NCBI GenBank assembly: GCA_003560175.1
Contig: PWIZ01000343.1
Coordinates: forward strand, 1 to 6,857
Length of the DNA stretch: 6,857 bases
From: Halomonas sp.
GTDB lineage: Bacteria; Pseudomonadota; Gammaproteobacteria; Pseudomonadales; Halomonadaceae
Direction of reading: 5' to 3'
Of this stretch, positions 1-4,959 are shown in pieces (the stretch's first letter is position 1; each line of letters starts with the position of its first letter). The notes beneath the pieces were generated by a model, which made no database searches, had not been told where the DNA came from, and saw only the letters and a list, made by a program, of their open reading frames with translations. The position numbers and the translations under genes were made by a program.

Positions 1-698
1 CGGCGGCGGGGCAGGGCGACGACCTGGCGCTGCTGGGGCTGCTGCAGCTGGTCAGCCCCGCGCTGCCCATCGGCGCCTTCGCCTTCTCCCAGGGGCTGGA
101 GAGTGCCTTCGAGCTTGGCTGGGTCGCGGACGAGGCGAGCCTCGGCGACTGGCTCGAAGGGGTGCTCGAGGATGGCCTGACGCGCTGCGAGCTGCCGGCC
201 CTTTCGCGCCTGCAGGCGGCCTGGGCGGCGGGCGACGGCGAGGCGGTGGCCGAGTGGGACCAGTGGCTTGCCGCCAACCGCGAGACCGCCGAGCTCGCCG
301 CCGAGGACGCCCGTCTCGGGGCTTCGCTCACTCGCCTGCTGGGCAGCCTTGAGCTGCTGCCTGCCAGCACGGTGCATGGGGCGCCGGCTCTGCCGACGGG
401 AGCCGGCTACGTCACGGTCTTCGCCTGGACGGCCCATGTCCGCAGGGTACCGGTGCGCCAGGCGCTGCTCGGCTTCGCCTGGGCCTGGCTGGAGAACCAG
501 CTGGCCGTCGCCTGCAAGGCCCTGCCGCTGGGGCATACCGCCGCCCAGCGGCTGGTGGAGCGGCTGCGCCCGGCGCTGGTCTCTGCGGTGGACGAGGCGC
601 TTGGGATGCATGACGACGACCTCGGCCCGGTGCTGCCCGGCCTGGCGTTGGGCAGCGCCCTGCATGAGACACAGTATTCGCGGCTATTTCGAAGTTAG
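1..698 (+). CDS. ureF: Urease accessory protein UreF (5' end cut by window edge)
   Basis: UreF is the cytosolic helical accessory protein that bridges UreD/UreH and the GTPase UreG in the complex delivering nickel to apo-urease. The reading frame is open from base 3, giving 231 visible residues, close to the full family length of about 220-230, so only a few N-terminal residues and the start codon should be missing. The GTG at 162 lies inside conserved sequence and is not the start. Visible family features are the N-terminal stretch LLQLVSPALPIGAFAFSQGLE (split here as residues 13-33 of the visible protein), a helical alanine- and leucine-rich middle, and the conserved C-terminus ETQYSRLFRS. 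The stop TAG is at 696-698, and ureG follows after 24 nt, consistent with one operon. The identification is from family recognition and supported by the adjacent ureG. Confidence 0.95.
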   Translation, partial: AAGQGDDLALLGLLQLVSPALPIGAFAFSQGLESAFELGWVADEASLGDWLEGVLEDGLTRCELPALSRLQAAWAAGDGEAVAEWDQWLAANRETAELAAEDARLGASLTRLLGSLELLPASTVHGAPALPTGAGYVTVFAWTAHVRRVPVRQALLGFAWAWLENQLAVACKALPLGHTAAQRLVERLRPALVSAVDEALGMHDDDLGPVLPGLALGSALHETQYSRLFRS

Positions 699-722
699 TG
701 CGGAAAACCAGGAGGAAAGACC

Positions 723-1358
723 ATGACCCATTGCCTGCGGATAGGCGTCGGTGGCCCGGTGGGCTCCGGCAAGACGGCCCTGCTCAAGCAGCTCTGCCTG
801 GCCCTGCGTGACCACTACGATATCGCCGTGGTCACCAATGACATCTACACCCGCGAGGATGCCGACTTCCTGCTCAAGCACGAGGCGCTGGCCGCGGATC
901 GCATCCTCGGCGTGGAGACCGGCGGCTGCCCCCACACCGCCATCCGCGAGGACGCCTCCATGAACCTGGCGGCCATCGACGAGCTTCAGGAACGCCACCC
1001 GGGACTGGAACTGGTTCTGGTCGAGTCCGGCGGCGACAACCTCTCGGCCACCTTCAGCCCCGAACTCTCGGACCTGACCCTCTACGTGATCGACGTCTCC
1101 GCCGGCGACAAGATTCCGCGCAAGGGTGGACCGGGGATCACCAAATCGGACCTGCTGATCATCAACAAGATCGATATCGCCGAGCAGGTGCACGCCTCGC
1201 TTGAGGTGATGGAGCGCGACTCGAAGATGATGCGCGGCGAGCGCCCCTTTGTCTTCACCAACCTCTACGACGGCGTCGGGCTCGAGACGATCATCCAGTT
1301 CATCCTCGAGCGCGGCATGCTGCCGGAACGCCGGCCCGAGGCCGCCACTTCGGCCTGA
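723..1358 (+). CDS. ureG: Urease accessory GTPase UreG
   Basis: UreG is a SIMIBI-class GTPase whose GTP-dependent dimer carries Ni2+ and, with UreF and UreD/UreH, inserts it into urease in the cytosol. The 211-aa product is of usual length (about 200-210). In order it shows the P-loop [11 protein letters not shown] (residues 8-18), the metal-binding CPH motif (C69-P70-H71) within [13 protein letters not shown], the ESGGDNL motif (101-107), and the guanine-specificity motif NKID (148-151). The C-terminus carries about ten extra Pro/Glu/Ala-rich residues. The ATG is set by a strong AGGAGG Shine-Dalgarno at 710-715 with 7 nt spacing. It follows ureF by 24 nt, so co-transcription is expected. All key residues are intact. 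Confidence 0.98.
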   Translation: MTHCLRIGVGGPVGSGKTALLKQLCLALRDHYDIAVVTNDIYTREDADFLLKHEALAADRILGVETGGCPHTAIREDASMNLAAIDELQERHPGLELVLVESGGDNLSATFSPELSDLTLYVIDVSAGDKIPRKGGPGITKSDLLIINKIDIAEQVHASLEVMERDSKMMRGERPFVFTNLYDGVGLETIIQFILERGMLPERRPEAATSA

Positions 1359-1418
1359 CGCCACTCCCGACCGATAACACCATCACCCCCCATACCCCCC
1401 GGCAAGGAGATCGCCACC

Positions 1419-1655
1419 ATGACCTCACTCTCGACCTGTCTCTCGAAACGCGCTGCGACGGCTGCCGCGGTCACTGGCCTGCTGCTCGTCGCCGGCTCGG
1501 CCCTGGCCCATCCGGGCCACGGCGCCCCCGACGTCCATGCCCATACCGGCAGCCCGTTGCTGCTGGTGGGGGCCTTCGCTGTGCTGGGCGTGACGGGCCT
1601 GGCCCTGCTGGCACGGCGGGCGCTGTGCCAGCGCCGGCTGCAACGACAGCGCTGA
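1419..1655 (+). CDS. Small His-rich membrane peptide (HupE/UreJ-like N-terminus) after ureG
   Basis: This 78-aa protein has a clear plan. A signal peptide covers residues 1-30 (basic n-region, hydrophobic VTGLLLVAGSALA) with predicted cleavage after ALA. The mature N-terminus HPGHGAPDVHAH contains four histidines (H31, H34, H40, H42). One transmembrane segment lies at about 45-66, and the tail is strongly basic (RRALCQRRLQRQR). The start ATG is preceded by AAGGAGA at 1404-1410 with 8 nt spacing. The mature start AHPGHG resembles the beginning of HupE/UreJ nickel permeases, but the multi-helix body of that family is absent. The gene lies 60 nt after ureG on the same strand and is probably in the urease operon. 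A role in periplasmic nickel capture or delivery is inferred only from the histidines and the location. It is otherwise unrecognised and could be a degenerate HupE/UreJ relic. Confidence 0.8.
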   Translation: MTSLSTCLSKRAATAAAVTGLLLVAGSALAHPGHGAPDVHAHTGSPLLLVGAFAVLGVTGLALLARRALCQRRLQRQR

Positions 1656-1687
1656 GCGCCGGTTTCCCTAGGCTCGGCCACCATACC

Positions 1688-1714
1688 GATCACCCGGCCA
1701 GTGGCCGGGCGATC
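1688..1714. terminator. Hairpin between convergent urease operon and qor, probable bidirectional terminator
   Basis: CCCGGCC (1693-1699) pairs perfectly with GGCCGGG (1703-1709) around an AGT loop. After one A/C mismatch the stem continues as GATC/GATC (1688-1691 with 1711-1714). It lies in the 84-bp gap between the stop of the small gene (1655) and the stop of the opposing gene (1740), where a terminator is expected. Neither side has a clear T-run, so intrinsic termination is uncertain. Confidence 0.5.
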
Positions 1715-1739
1715 TGAGTCTATCGGGTCGGTCGTTGCC

Positions 1740-2717
1740 TTAGGGCAGCAGGATGGTGGAGCCGGTGGTCTGACGGCCCTGCAGGGCGTCCTGGGCCCGG
1801 CCCGCTTCCGCCAGGGGGTAGCGGTGGGAGATATCGACCTTGAGCTTGCCGCTCTCGAGCATGGCGAAGAGCTCGTCGGCCATGCCCTGGAGCCGCTCGG
1901 GCGTATCGGCATAGCCGTTGAGGCTGGGGCGGGTGACGAACAGCGAGCCCTTCTGGTTGAGGATGCCGATATTGACGCCCTCCACGGCCCCGGAGGCGTT
2001 GCCGAAGCTGACCATCAGCGAACGCGGCTTGAGGCAGTCCAGCGAGGTCTCCCAGGTGTCCTTGCCCACCGAGTCATAGACCACGTCGCACATGGCGCCA
2101 TCGGTCAGCTCGCGCACCCGGGCTACCACGTCTTCCCTGGTATAGTCGATGGTGGCCCAGGCGCCGTTCTTCTCGCCCAGCGCCGCCTTTTCGGGGGAGC
2201 TCACGGTGCCGATCAGCTTCACGCCCAGGGCCCTGGCCCACTGGCAGGCGATGGAGCCCACGCCGCCGGCGGCGGCGTGCCAGAGGATGGTCTCGCCCCC
2301 CTTGAGCGCAAAGGTCTGGCGCATCAGATACTGTACGGTCAGCCCCTTGAGCATGCTGGCCGCGGCGGTCTCGAAGTCGACGGACTCGGGCAGCGCCACC
2401 AGCTTTTCGGCGGGCAGGGTGTGCAGCTCGGCGTAGGCGCCCAGCGGGCCCTGGGCGTAGGCCACGCGGTCACCGGGCGAGAGGTTCGTGACCCCTTCGC
2501 CCACGGCGTCGACGACGCCGGCGCCTTCGGTGCCGAGGCCGGAGGGCAGAGAGGGCGCCGGATAGAGCCCGGTGCGGAAATAGATGTCGATGAAGTTGAG
2601 GCCGATGGCGCGGTTGGCGACCCGCACTTCGCCCGGGCCCGGCTCGCCGGTGGAGGCCTCGACGAGTTCGAGCACCTCGGAGCCGCCGGTGCGGGCAAAC
2701 TGGATACGCTTGGCCAT
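1740..2717 (-). CDS. qor: Zinc-independent NADPH:quinone oxidoreductase
   Basis: This is a cytosolic medium-chain dehydrogenase/reductase that reduces quinones with NADPH, probably detoxifying quinones or other electrophiles. From the chosen ATG it is 325 aa, close to E. coli Qor (327). It shows the substrate-domain motif GLNFIDIYFRTGLYP (39-53), the MDR signature LGTEGAGVV (61-69), PGDRVAY (81-87), and the nucleotide-binding glycine motif AAAGGVGS (148-155) followed by ACQWARALGVKLIGT (157-171), very like the E. coli enzyme. The Cys/His zinc ligands of alcohol dehydrogenases are absent. The frame extends 23 codons upstream to 2786, but those residues do not look like the family, and AAGGA at 2727-2731 precedes the ATG at 2715-2717 by 9 nt, so the shorter start is preferred. 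Other zinc-free MDR reductases are possible, but Qor fits best. Confidence 0.95.
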   Translation of the reverse strand: MAKRIQFARTGGSEVLELVEASTGEPGPGEVRVANRAIGLNFIDIYFRTGLYPAPSLPSGLGTEGAGVVDAVGEGVTNLSPGDRVAYAQGPLGAYAELHTLPAEKLVALPESVDFETAAASMLKGLTVQYLMRQTFALKGGETILWHAAAGGVGSIACQWARALGVKLIGTVSSPEKAALGEKNGAWATIDYTREDVVARVRELTDGAMCDVVYDSVGKDTWETSLDCLKPRSLMVSFGNASGAVEGVNIGILNQKGSLFVTRPSLNGYADTPERLQGMADELFAMLESGKLKVDISHRYPLAEAGRAQDALQGRQTTGSTILLP

Positions 2718-2736
2718 GTCGATAAGTCCTTGTTTT

Positions 2737-2764
2737 AATATAAGCTGTATGGGATGAGTGACAG
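2737..2764 (-). promoter_or_regulatory. Candidate sigma-70 promoter for qor
   Basis: Read on the minus strand, CTGTCA (2759-2764) and TATATT (2737-2742) are separated by 16 nt. They match the -35 and -10 consensus at 4/6 and 5/6. The surrounding stretch (TTTTAATATAAGCTGTAT on the plus strand) is an AT-rich island in otherwise GC-rich sequence. A weakness is that the start would fall near 2730, leaving a very short leader that just includes the ribosome-binding site. Confidence 0.35.
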
Positions 2765-2817
2765 TCGGCATACGGGAAACATCCAAACGCCGATCGCCCG
2801 TCCGGTCAAGTCGGCAT
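2763..2817. repeat. Pair of 9-bp direct repeats upstream of qor
   Basis: AGTCGGCAT occurs at 2763-2771 and again at 2809-2817, 46 bp apart, in the 114-bp gap between qor and the gene upstream of it. The first copy overlaps the candidate -35 element. This could be a regulator binding-site pair or chance. Confidence 0.3.
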
Positions 2818-2831
2818 CGCCGGCGGCGGGC

Positions 2832-3386
2832 TCAGACGGTGTCGAGCCCCTCGACGAAGGCGCGCTTCTCCGCCTCGAAGAAGGTGCGCTCGTGCTTGAA
2901 GCGGCGCAGCACGGCCTGATCGTCGAAGGTCAGCGGTGTCGCCAGCCTGCCGGAGAGCGCGGCCGGGTGCTGGAAGGCGAGACCGACCCGCTGTCCCTGG
3001 CCGTTCTCGATCCAGCGGGTGAGTCCGCACTCATGCAGGAACGCCTCGTCGAGGGTCTCGGTCGGCGTTGCGCTGAGGGGCGCGTTGAGGGCCAGATCGC
3101 GGATCAGCCGCCGCAGAGGCTCTCGGCTCTCCTCGAGGGAGGCGGCGAGCCTGAGGGCCATCCCTTCGCCGCTTTCATCCATGACCAGCAGCGCCAGCGC
3201 CAGGGGGCGGCCTCTGTCGTCCAGCAGGGCCCAGAGGCGAGCGGCCTCGGCGGGAAACAGCAGGTGACGGGTGCCGCTGAAGTCGACCAGCGGAGCCAGC
3301 CCCGCCTGGGTGCCATGCACCGCCGCGCACAGTCTTGCCAGACAGGCGTCGCGCCTGGCACCGGCCTCGAGACTCACTACCCTCAT
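2832..3386 (-). CDS. Uncharacterised 184-aa protein, faint GNAT-like pattern
   Basis: I do not recognise this protein. From the ATG at 3384-3386 it is 184 aa, soluble, and without a signal peptide or membrane segments. The start is supported by GGGGAG lying 5 nt upstream (minus strand). The frame runs open for 70 more codons to 3596, but that extension would run into the left end of the mobile element and lacks protein-like composition. The middle has a strand-like run RGRPLALALLVMDESGEGMALRLA (about 88-111, split pattern of beta strands), then a helix, then LDEAFLHECGLTRWIENGQGQRVGLAF toward the C-terminus. This resembles the last helix and strand pair of GNAT acetyltransferases, but no acetyl-CoA binding Q/RxxGxG/A loop is visible. 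The GNAT idea is therefore weak. It lies upstream of qor on the same strand with a 114-bp gap, so it could be co-transcribed or separate. Confidence 0.75.
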   Translation of the reverse strand: MRVVSLEAGARRDACLARLCAAVHGTQAGLAPLVDFSGTRHLLFPAEAARLWALLDDRGRPLALALLVMDESGEGMALRLAASLEESREPLRRLIRDLALNAPLSATPTETLDEAFLHECGLTRWIENGQGQRVGLAFQHPAALSGRLATPLTFDDQAVLRRFKHERTFFEAEKRAFVEGLDTV

Positions 3387-3420
3387 TGCTTCTCCCCGTT
3401 CGCATGACCTGATCGCGCGA

Positions 3421-3447
3421 AGCCTAGCACACTCCGGCCGCGGGCAA
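3421..3447 (-). promoter_or_regulatory. Candidate promoter for the 184-aa gene
   Basis: On the minus strand, TTGCCC (3442-3447) and TAGGCT (3421-3426) are 15 nt apart, and TGC directly before TAGGCT gives an extended -10 pattern. The leader to the ATG would be about 28 nt. The spacing is short and the -10 match is modest. It lies on the host side of the proposed element boundary at 3478. Confidence 0.3.
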
Positions 3448-3474
3448 GACGCTGGGCGTGGTGCCACCGGGTCG

Positions 3475-3478
3475 TTAT
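3475..3478 (+). other. Candidate target tetranucleotide (TAM) TTAT at element left end
   Basis: IS200/IS605 elements insert 3' of a short T-rich sequence that later serves as the TnpB target-adjacent motif. TTAT lies 16 nt before the foot of the first left-end hairpin, and AAAA (3491-3494) lies directly at that foot. In IS608 the tetranucleotide at the hairpin foot pairs with the left cleavage site, and AA/TT pairing is possible here. A TTGAT at 3555-3559 is the main alternative. Confidence 0.45.
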
Positions 3479-3494
3479 CAGCCGGCGCGGAAAA

Positions 3495-3516
3495 CCGCTT
3501 ACTTCTTAGTGAGCGG
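3495..3516 (+). repeat. Left-end subterminal hairpin
   Basis: CCGCTTAC (3495-3502) pairs with GTGAGCGG (3509-3516) around a TTCTTA loop, with one T/G wobble. AAAA precedes the 5' foot. Position and form fit the subterminal hairpin that a TnpA Y1 transposase binds as single-stranded DNA. An operator palindrome for a host regulator is an alternative. Confidence 0.6.
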
Positions 3517-3527
3517 ATGGATAGCGC

Positions 3528-3553
3528 GGCGTCCAGCAGGACGCCTTGTGTTT
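3528..3553 (+). terminator. Terminator-like hairpin upstream of tnpB
   Basis: GGCGTCC (3528-3534) pairs perfectly with GGACGCC (3539-3545) around AGCA and is followed by the T-rich run TTGTGTTT. The geometry is that of a Rho-independent terminator reading toward tnpB, placed to stop host transcription entering from outside. The T-run is interrupted, so efficiency is uncertain. Confidence 0.5.
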
Positions 3554-3560
3554 CTTGATC

Positions 3561-3589
3561 GCTTACATGATGTCGATCATGATGTAAGC
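3561..3589 (+). promoter_or_regulatory. Hairpin abutting the tnpB start codon
   Basis: GCTTACAT (3561-3568) pairs with ATGTAAGC (3582-3589). Inside it, GAT/ATC pairs around a GTCG loop, with a 3-nt bulge on the 3' side. The structure ends one base before the tnpB ATG and covers the whole normal ribosome-binding region, in which no Shine-Dalgarno is visible. It contains an in-frame ATG ATG TAA (3579-3587), so tnpB cannot begin further upstream. By analogy with IS200, where a hairpin hides the tnpA ribosome-binding site, it probably keeps TnpB translation low. Confidence 0.6.
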
Positions 3590-3590
3590 C

Positions 3591-4703
3591 ATGCAAACCG
3601 AACGCGCCTTCAAATACCGCTTCTACCCGACGCCTGAGCAGGAGGCCCTGCTGGCGCGGACGTTCGGGTGCGTGCGGTTTGTCTGGAATGCGGTGCTGCG
3701 CTATCGCACGGATGCCTTCTATGAGCGCCAGGAGAAGATCGGCTACAATGATGCCAGCGCCTTCCTGACGCAGCTAAAGAAGCAGCCGGACACCGCCTTT
3801 CTGGCCGAGGTCAGTTCGGTACCTTTGCAGCAGTGCCTTCGCCATCAGCAGTCGGCCTTCAAGAATTTCTTAGCCAAGCGGGCCAAGTATCCACGCTTCA
3901 AGTCGAAGAAGCAGCGACAGTCCGCGACCTTTGCCAGTTCGGCGTTTTCGTACCGCAACGGCCAGATCACGCTGGCCAAGTGCAGCGAACCGCTCAATAT
4001 CCGCTGGAGCCGTGAACTTCCCTCAGCGCCAAGCACGGTGGTTGTGTCAAAGGACCGTGCCGGACGCCACTTCATCAGCTGTCTGTGCAAAGTGGAGACC
4101 GAGGCGCTGCCGATCACGCCGAAGATGGTGGGTATTGACCTCGGATTGAAAGACCTCTTAGTGACCAGCGATGGCACAAAGGTCAATAACCCGCGCCACA
4201 CGGCACGTTACGCACGCAAACTGGCGCGGGCGCAGCGGCAACTCAGTCGCAAGCAAAAAGGCTCGAACAATCGCGCCAAGGCGAAGCAGAAAGTGGCCCG
4301 GTGCCACGCCAAGATCGCCGACACACGACTTGACCACCTGCACAAACTCACCCGGCAGATCGTTAACGAGAACCAAGTGATCTGCCTTGAAAGTCTCGCG
4401 GTGAAGAACATGGTCAGGAACCGGCACTTGGCAAAAGCCATCAGCGACGCGGGTTGGGGTGAGCTGGCCCGCCAGCTCCACTATAAGGCTGAATGGGCGG
4501 GCCGTCAGTGCGTCCAGATAGATCGCTGGTATCCCAGCAGCAAGCGCTGCCATGATTGTGGGTATGTGCTGGAATCGTTACCGCTCGACGTCCGCACCTG
4601 GGGTTGCCCTGGCTGTGGCGCCCAAGGCGTCGACCGCGACGTGAACGCCGCCCGCAACATCCTGCAAGCCGGTACCGCGCTGTTAGCCGGTGCAGGGTAT
4701 TGA
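3591..4703 (+). CDS. tnpB: TnpB RNA-guided RuvC nuclease (OrfB of IS200/IS605 group)
   Basis: TnpB cleaves DNA guided by an omega RNA transcribed from the element's right end, favouring retention of the element at sites left empty after excision. It is related to the ancestors of Cas12. The protein is 370 aa, a normal full length. It shows the family N-terminus AFKYRFYPTPEQ (6-17) with CVRFVWNAVLRYR (27-39), a basic wedge/REC region (about 85-112), RuvC-I GIDLGLKDLL (D183), a helical Arg/Lys-rich segment (201-260), RuvC-II ICLESLAVKNM (E267), the zinc ribbon CxxC...CxxC (C320, C323, C339, C342) and RuvC-III DRDVNAARNI (probable catalytic D350). All catalytic residues are present, so it looks active and unlike the nuclease-dead TnpB-derived repressors. 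An in-frame TAA at 3585-3587 fixes ATG 3591 as the first possible ATG. There is no visible Shine-Dalgarno, and a hairpin abuts the start. Codon use looks more AT-tolerant than in the flanking genes. Confidence 0.97.
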   Translation: MQTERAFKYRFYPTPEQEALLARTFGCVRFVWNAVLRYRTDAFYERQEKIGYNDASAFLTQLKKQPDTAFLAEVSSVPLQQCLRHQQSAFKNFLAKRAKYPRFKSKKQRQSATFASSAFSYRNGQITLAKCSEPLNIRWSRELPSAPSTVVVSKDRAGRHFISCLCKVETEALPITPKMVGIDLGLKDLLVTSDGTKVNNPRHTARYARKLARAQRQLSRKQKGSNNRAKAKQKVARCHAKIADTRLDHLHKLTRQIVNENQVICLESLAVKNMVRNRHLAKAISDAGWGELARQLHYKAEWAGRQCVQIDRWYPSSKRCHDCGYVLESLPLDVRTWGCPGCGAQGVDRDVNAARNILQAGTALLAGAGY

Positions 4704-4906
4704 GGGAGTAATACCGAGGGGCACTCGGGAATCGACGCCTGTGGAGTTTGTGTAAGACCGGCAATGCCAAGGCATTGAGGCGACGGACAGTGAAGCAGGA
4801 ACCAGGAAGGTGACAACCTGGGAATCCCCTTCCTTTCCGCCGTAGGCGGCAGCGTCCTAGAACGCTGAGGGAGGAGAGGATGTCAAGCTGTTGTCCATTC
4901 GCCGTC
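4696..4906 (+). ncRNA. Predicted omega RNA (TnpB guide RNA); scaffold to 4886, guide from 4887
   Basis: In this group the guide RNA overlaps the 3' end of tnpB, runs through the right end and finishes in host DNA, whose first 16-20 nt serve as the guide. Hairpins visible in order are GGTATT/AATACC (4696-4701 with 4710-4715, spanning the tnpB stop), CCGAG/CTCGG (4714-4718 with 4724-4728, sharing two bases with the former and so mutually exclusive in part), CAATGCC/GGCATTG (4762-4768 with 4771-4777), CCAGG/CCTGG (4802-4806 with 4817-4821), and then the three-way junction at 4824-4881. The stretches GTAAGACC and GACGGACAGTGAAGCAGGAACC (separated pieces between 4752 and 4803) look like the conserved right-end region of such elements. 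The guide would begin GCTGTTGTCCATTCGC. The 5' end cannot be placed from sequence, and the start given is the first clear hairpin. Confidence 0.7.
4822..4886 (+). repeat. Right-end structure: GAAT, three-way junction, TCAA cleavage site
   Basis: GAAT (4822-4825) sits at the foot of an imperfect stem, 4824-4836 with 4869-4881. A second register pairs 4826-4833 with 4869-4876 and leaves 10 nt to the end, as I recall for IS608. The stem encloses two perfect hairpins placed back to back: CCGCC/GGCGG with GTA loop (4837-4849) and CAGCGT/ACGCTG with CCTAGA loop (4850-4867). The end TGTCAA (4881-4886) carries TCAA, the right cleavage tetranucleotide of IS608. The same sequence serves as a DNA hairpin for transposition and as the 3' end of the omega RNA. 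Confidence 0.75.
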
Positions 4907-4959
4907 ATGAAGGGCGCCGATGCCGCAATCCTTCGTCTTACCGGAGCCGAGCCCACTGC

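Larger units (their letters stand above)
3479..4886 (+). mobile_element. IS200/IS605-group (IS1341-like) element carrying only tnpB
   Basis: The element contains tnpB (3591-4703), a hairpin-rich left end and a structured right end. It has no tnpA, so mobility would need a Y1 transposase in trans. The right boundary is well supported: GAAT (4822-4825), a hairpin domain, then TGTCAA ending at 4886, as in IS608, where GAAT guides cleavage after TCAA. The left boundary is less sure. I favour 3479, directly after TTAT, because the first hairpin (3495-3516) has an A-run at its foot at about the expected distance. The alternative is 3560, after TTGAT. No target duplication or terminal inverted repeat is seen, as expected for this group. 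The element looks less GC-rich than its flanks and lies between the divergent 184-aa gene and gdpD. Confidence 0.85.

Noticed and set aside
1701..2738. 345-codon plus-strand open frame opposite qor
   Set aside because: It is antisense to a clear Qor gene, is Gly/Ala/His-rich low-complexity as expected from GC-rich antisense frames, and has no recognisable domain.
2754..3407. 217-codon plus-strand open frame
   Set aside because: Antisense to the 184-aa gene, which has a ribosome-binding site and better composition.
3495..3589. CRISPR-like or short-repeat array suggested by repeated GCTTAC
   Set aside because: There are only two short copies, within different hairpins, with no regular spacing or spacers.
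3387..3596. 70-codon N-terminal extension of the 184-aa gene
   Set aside because: It would begin at the tnpB start and run through the left-end hairpins. The ATG at 3384-3386 has its own ribosome-binding site.
3591..4703. TnpB-derived nuclease-dead regulator (TldR-type)
   Set aside because: All three RuvC acidic residues and the zinc ribbon are present, so an active nuclease is more likely.
4891..4959. TTG start extending GDPD by 23 residues
   Set aside because: Weak start codon, non-family sequence, and located 5 bases from the element end. The ATG at 4960 gives the normal family length.
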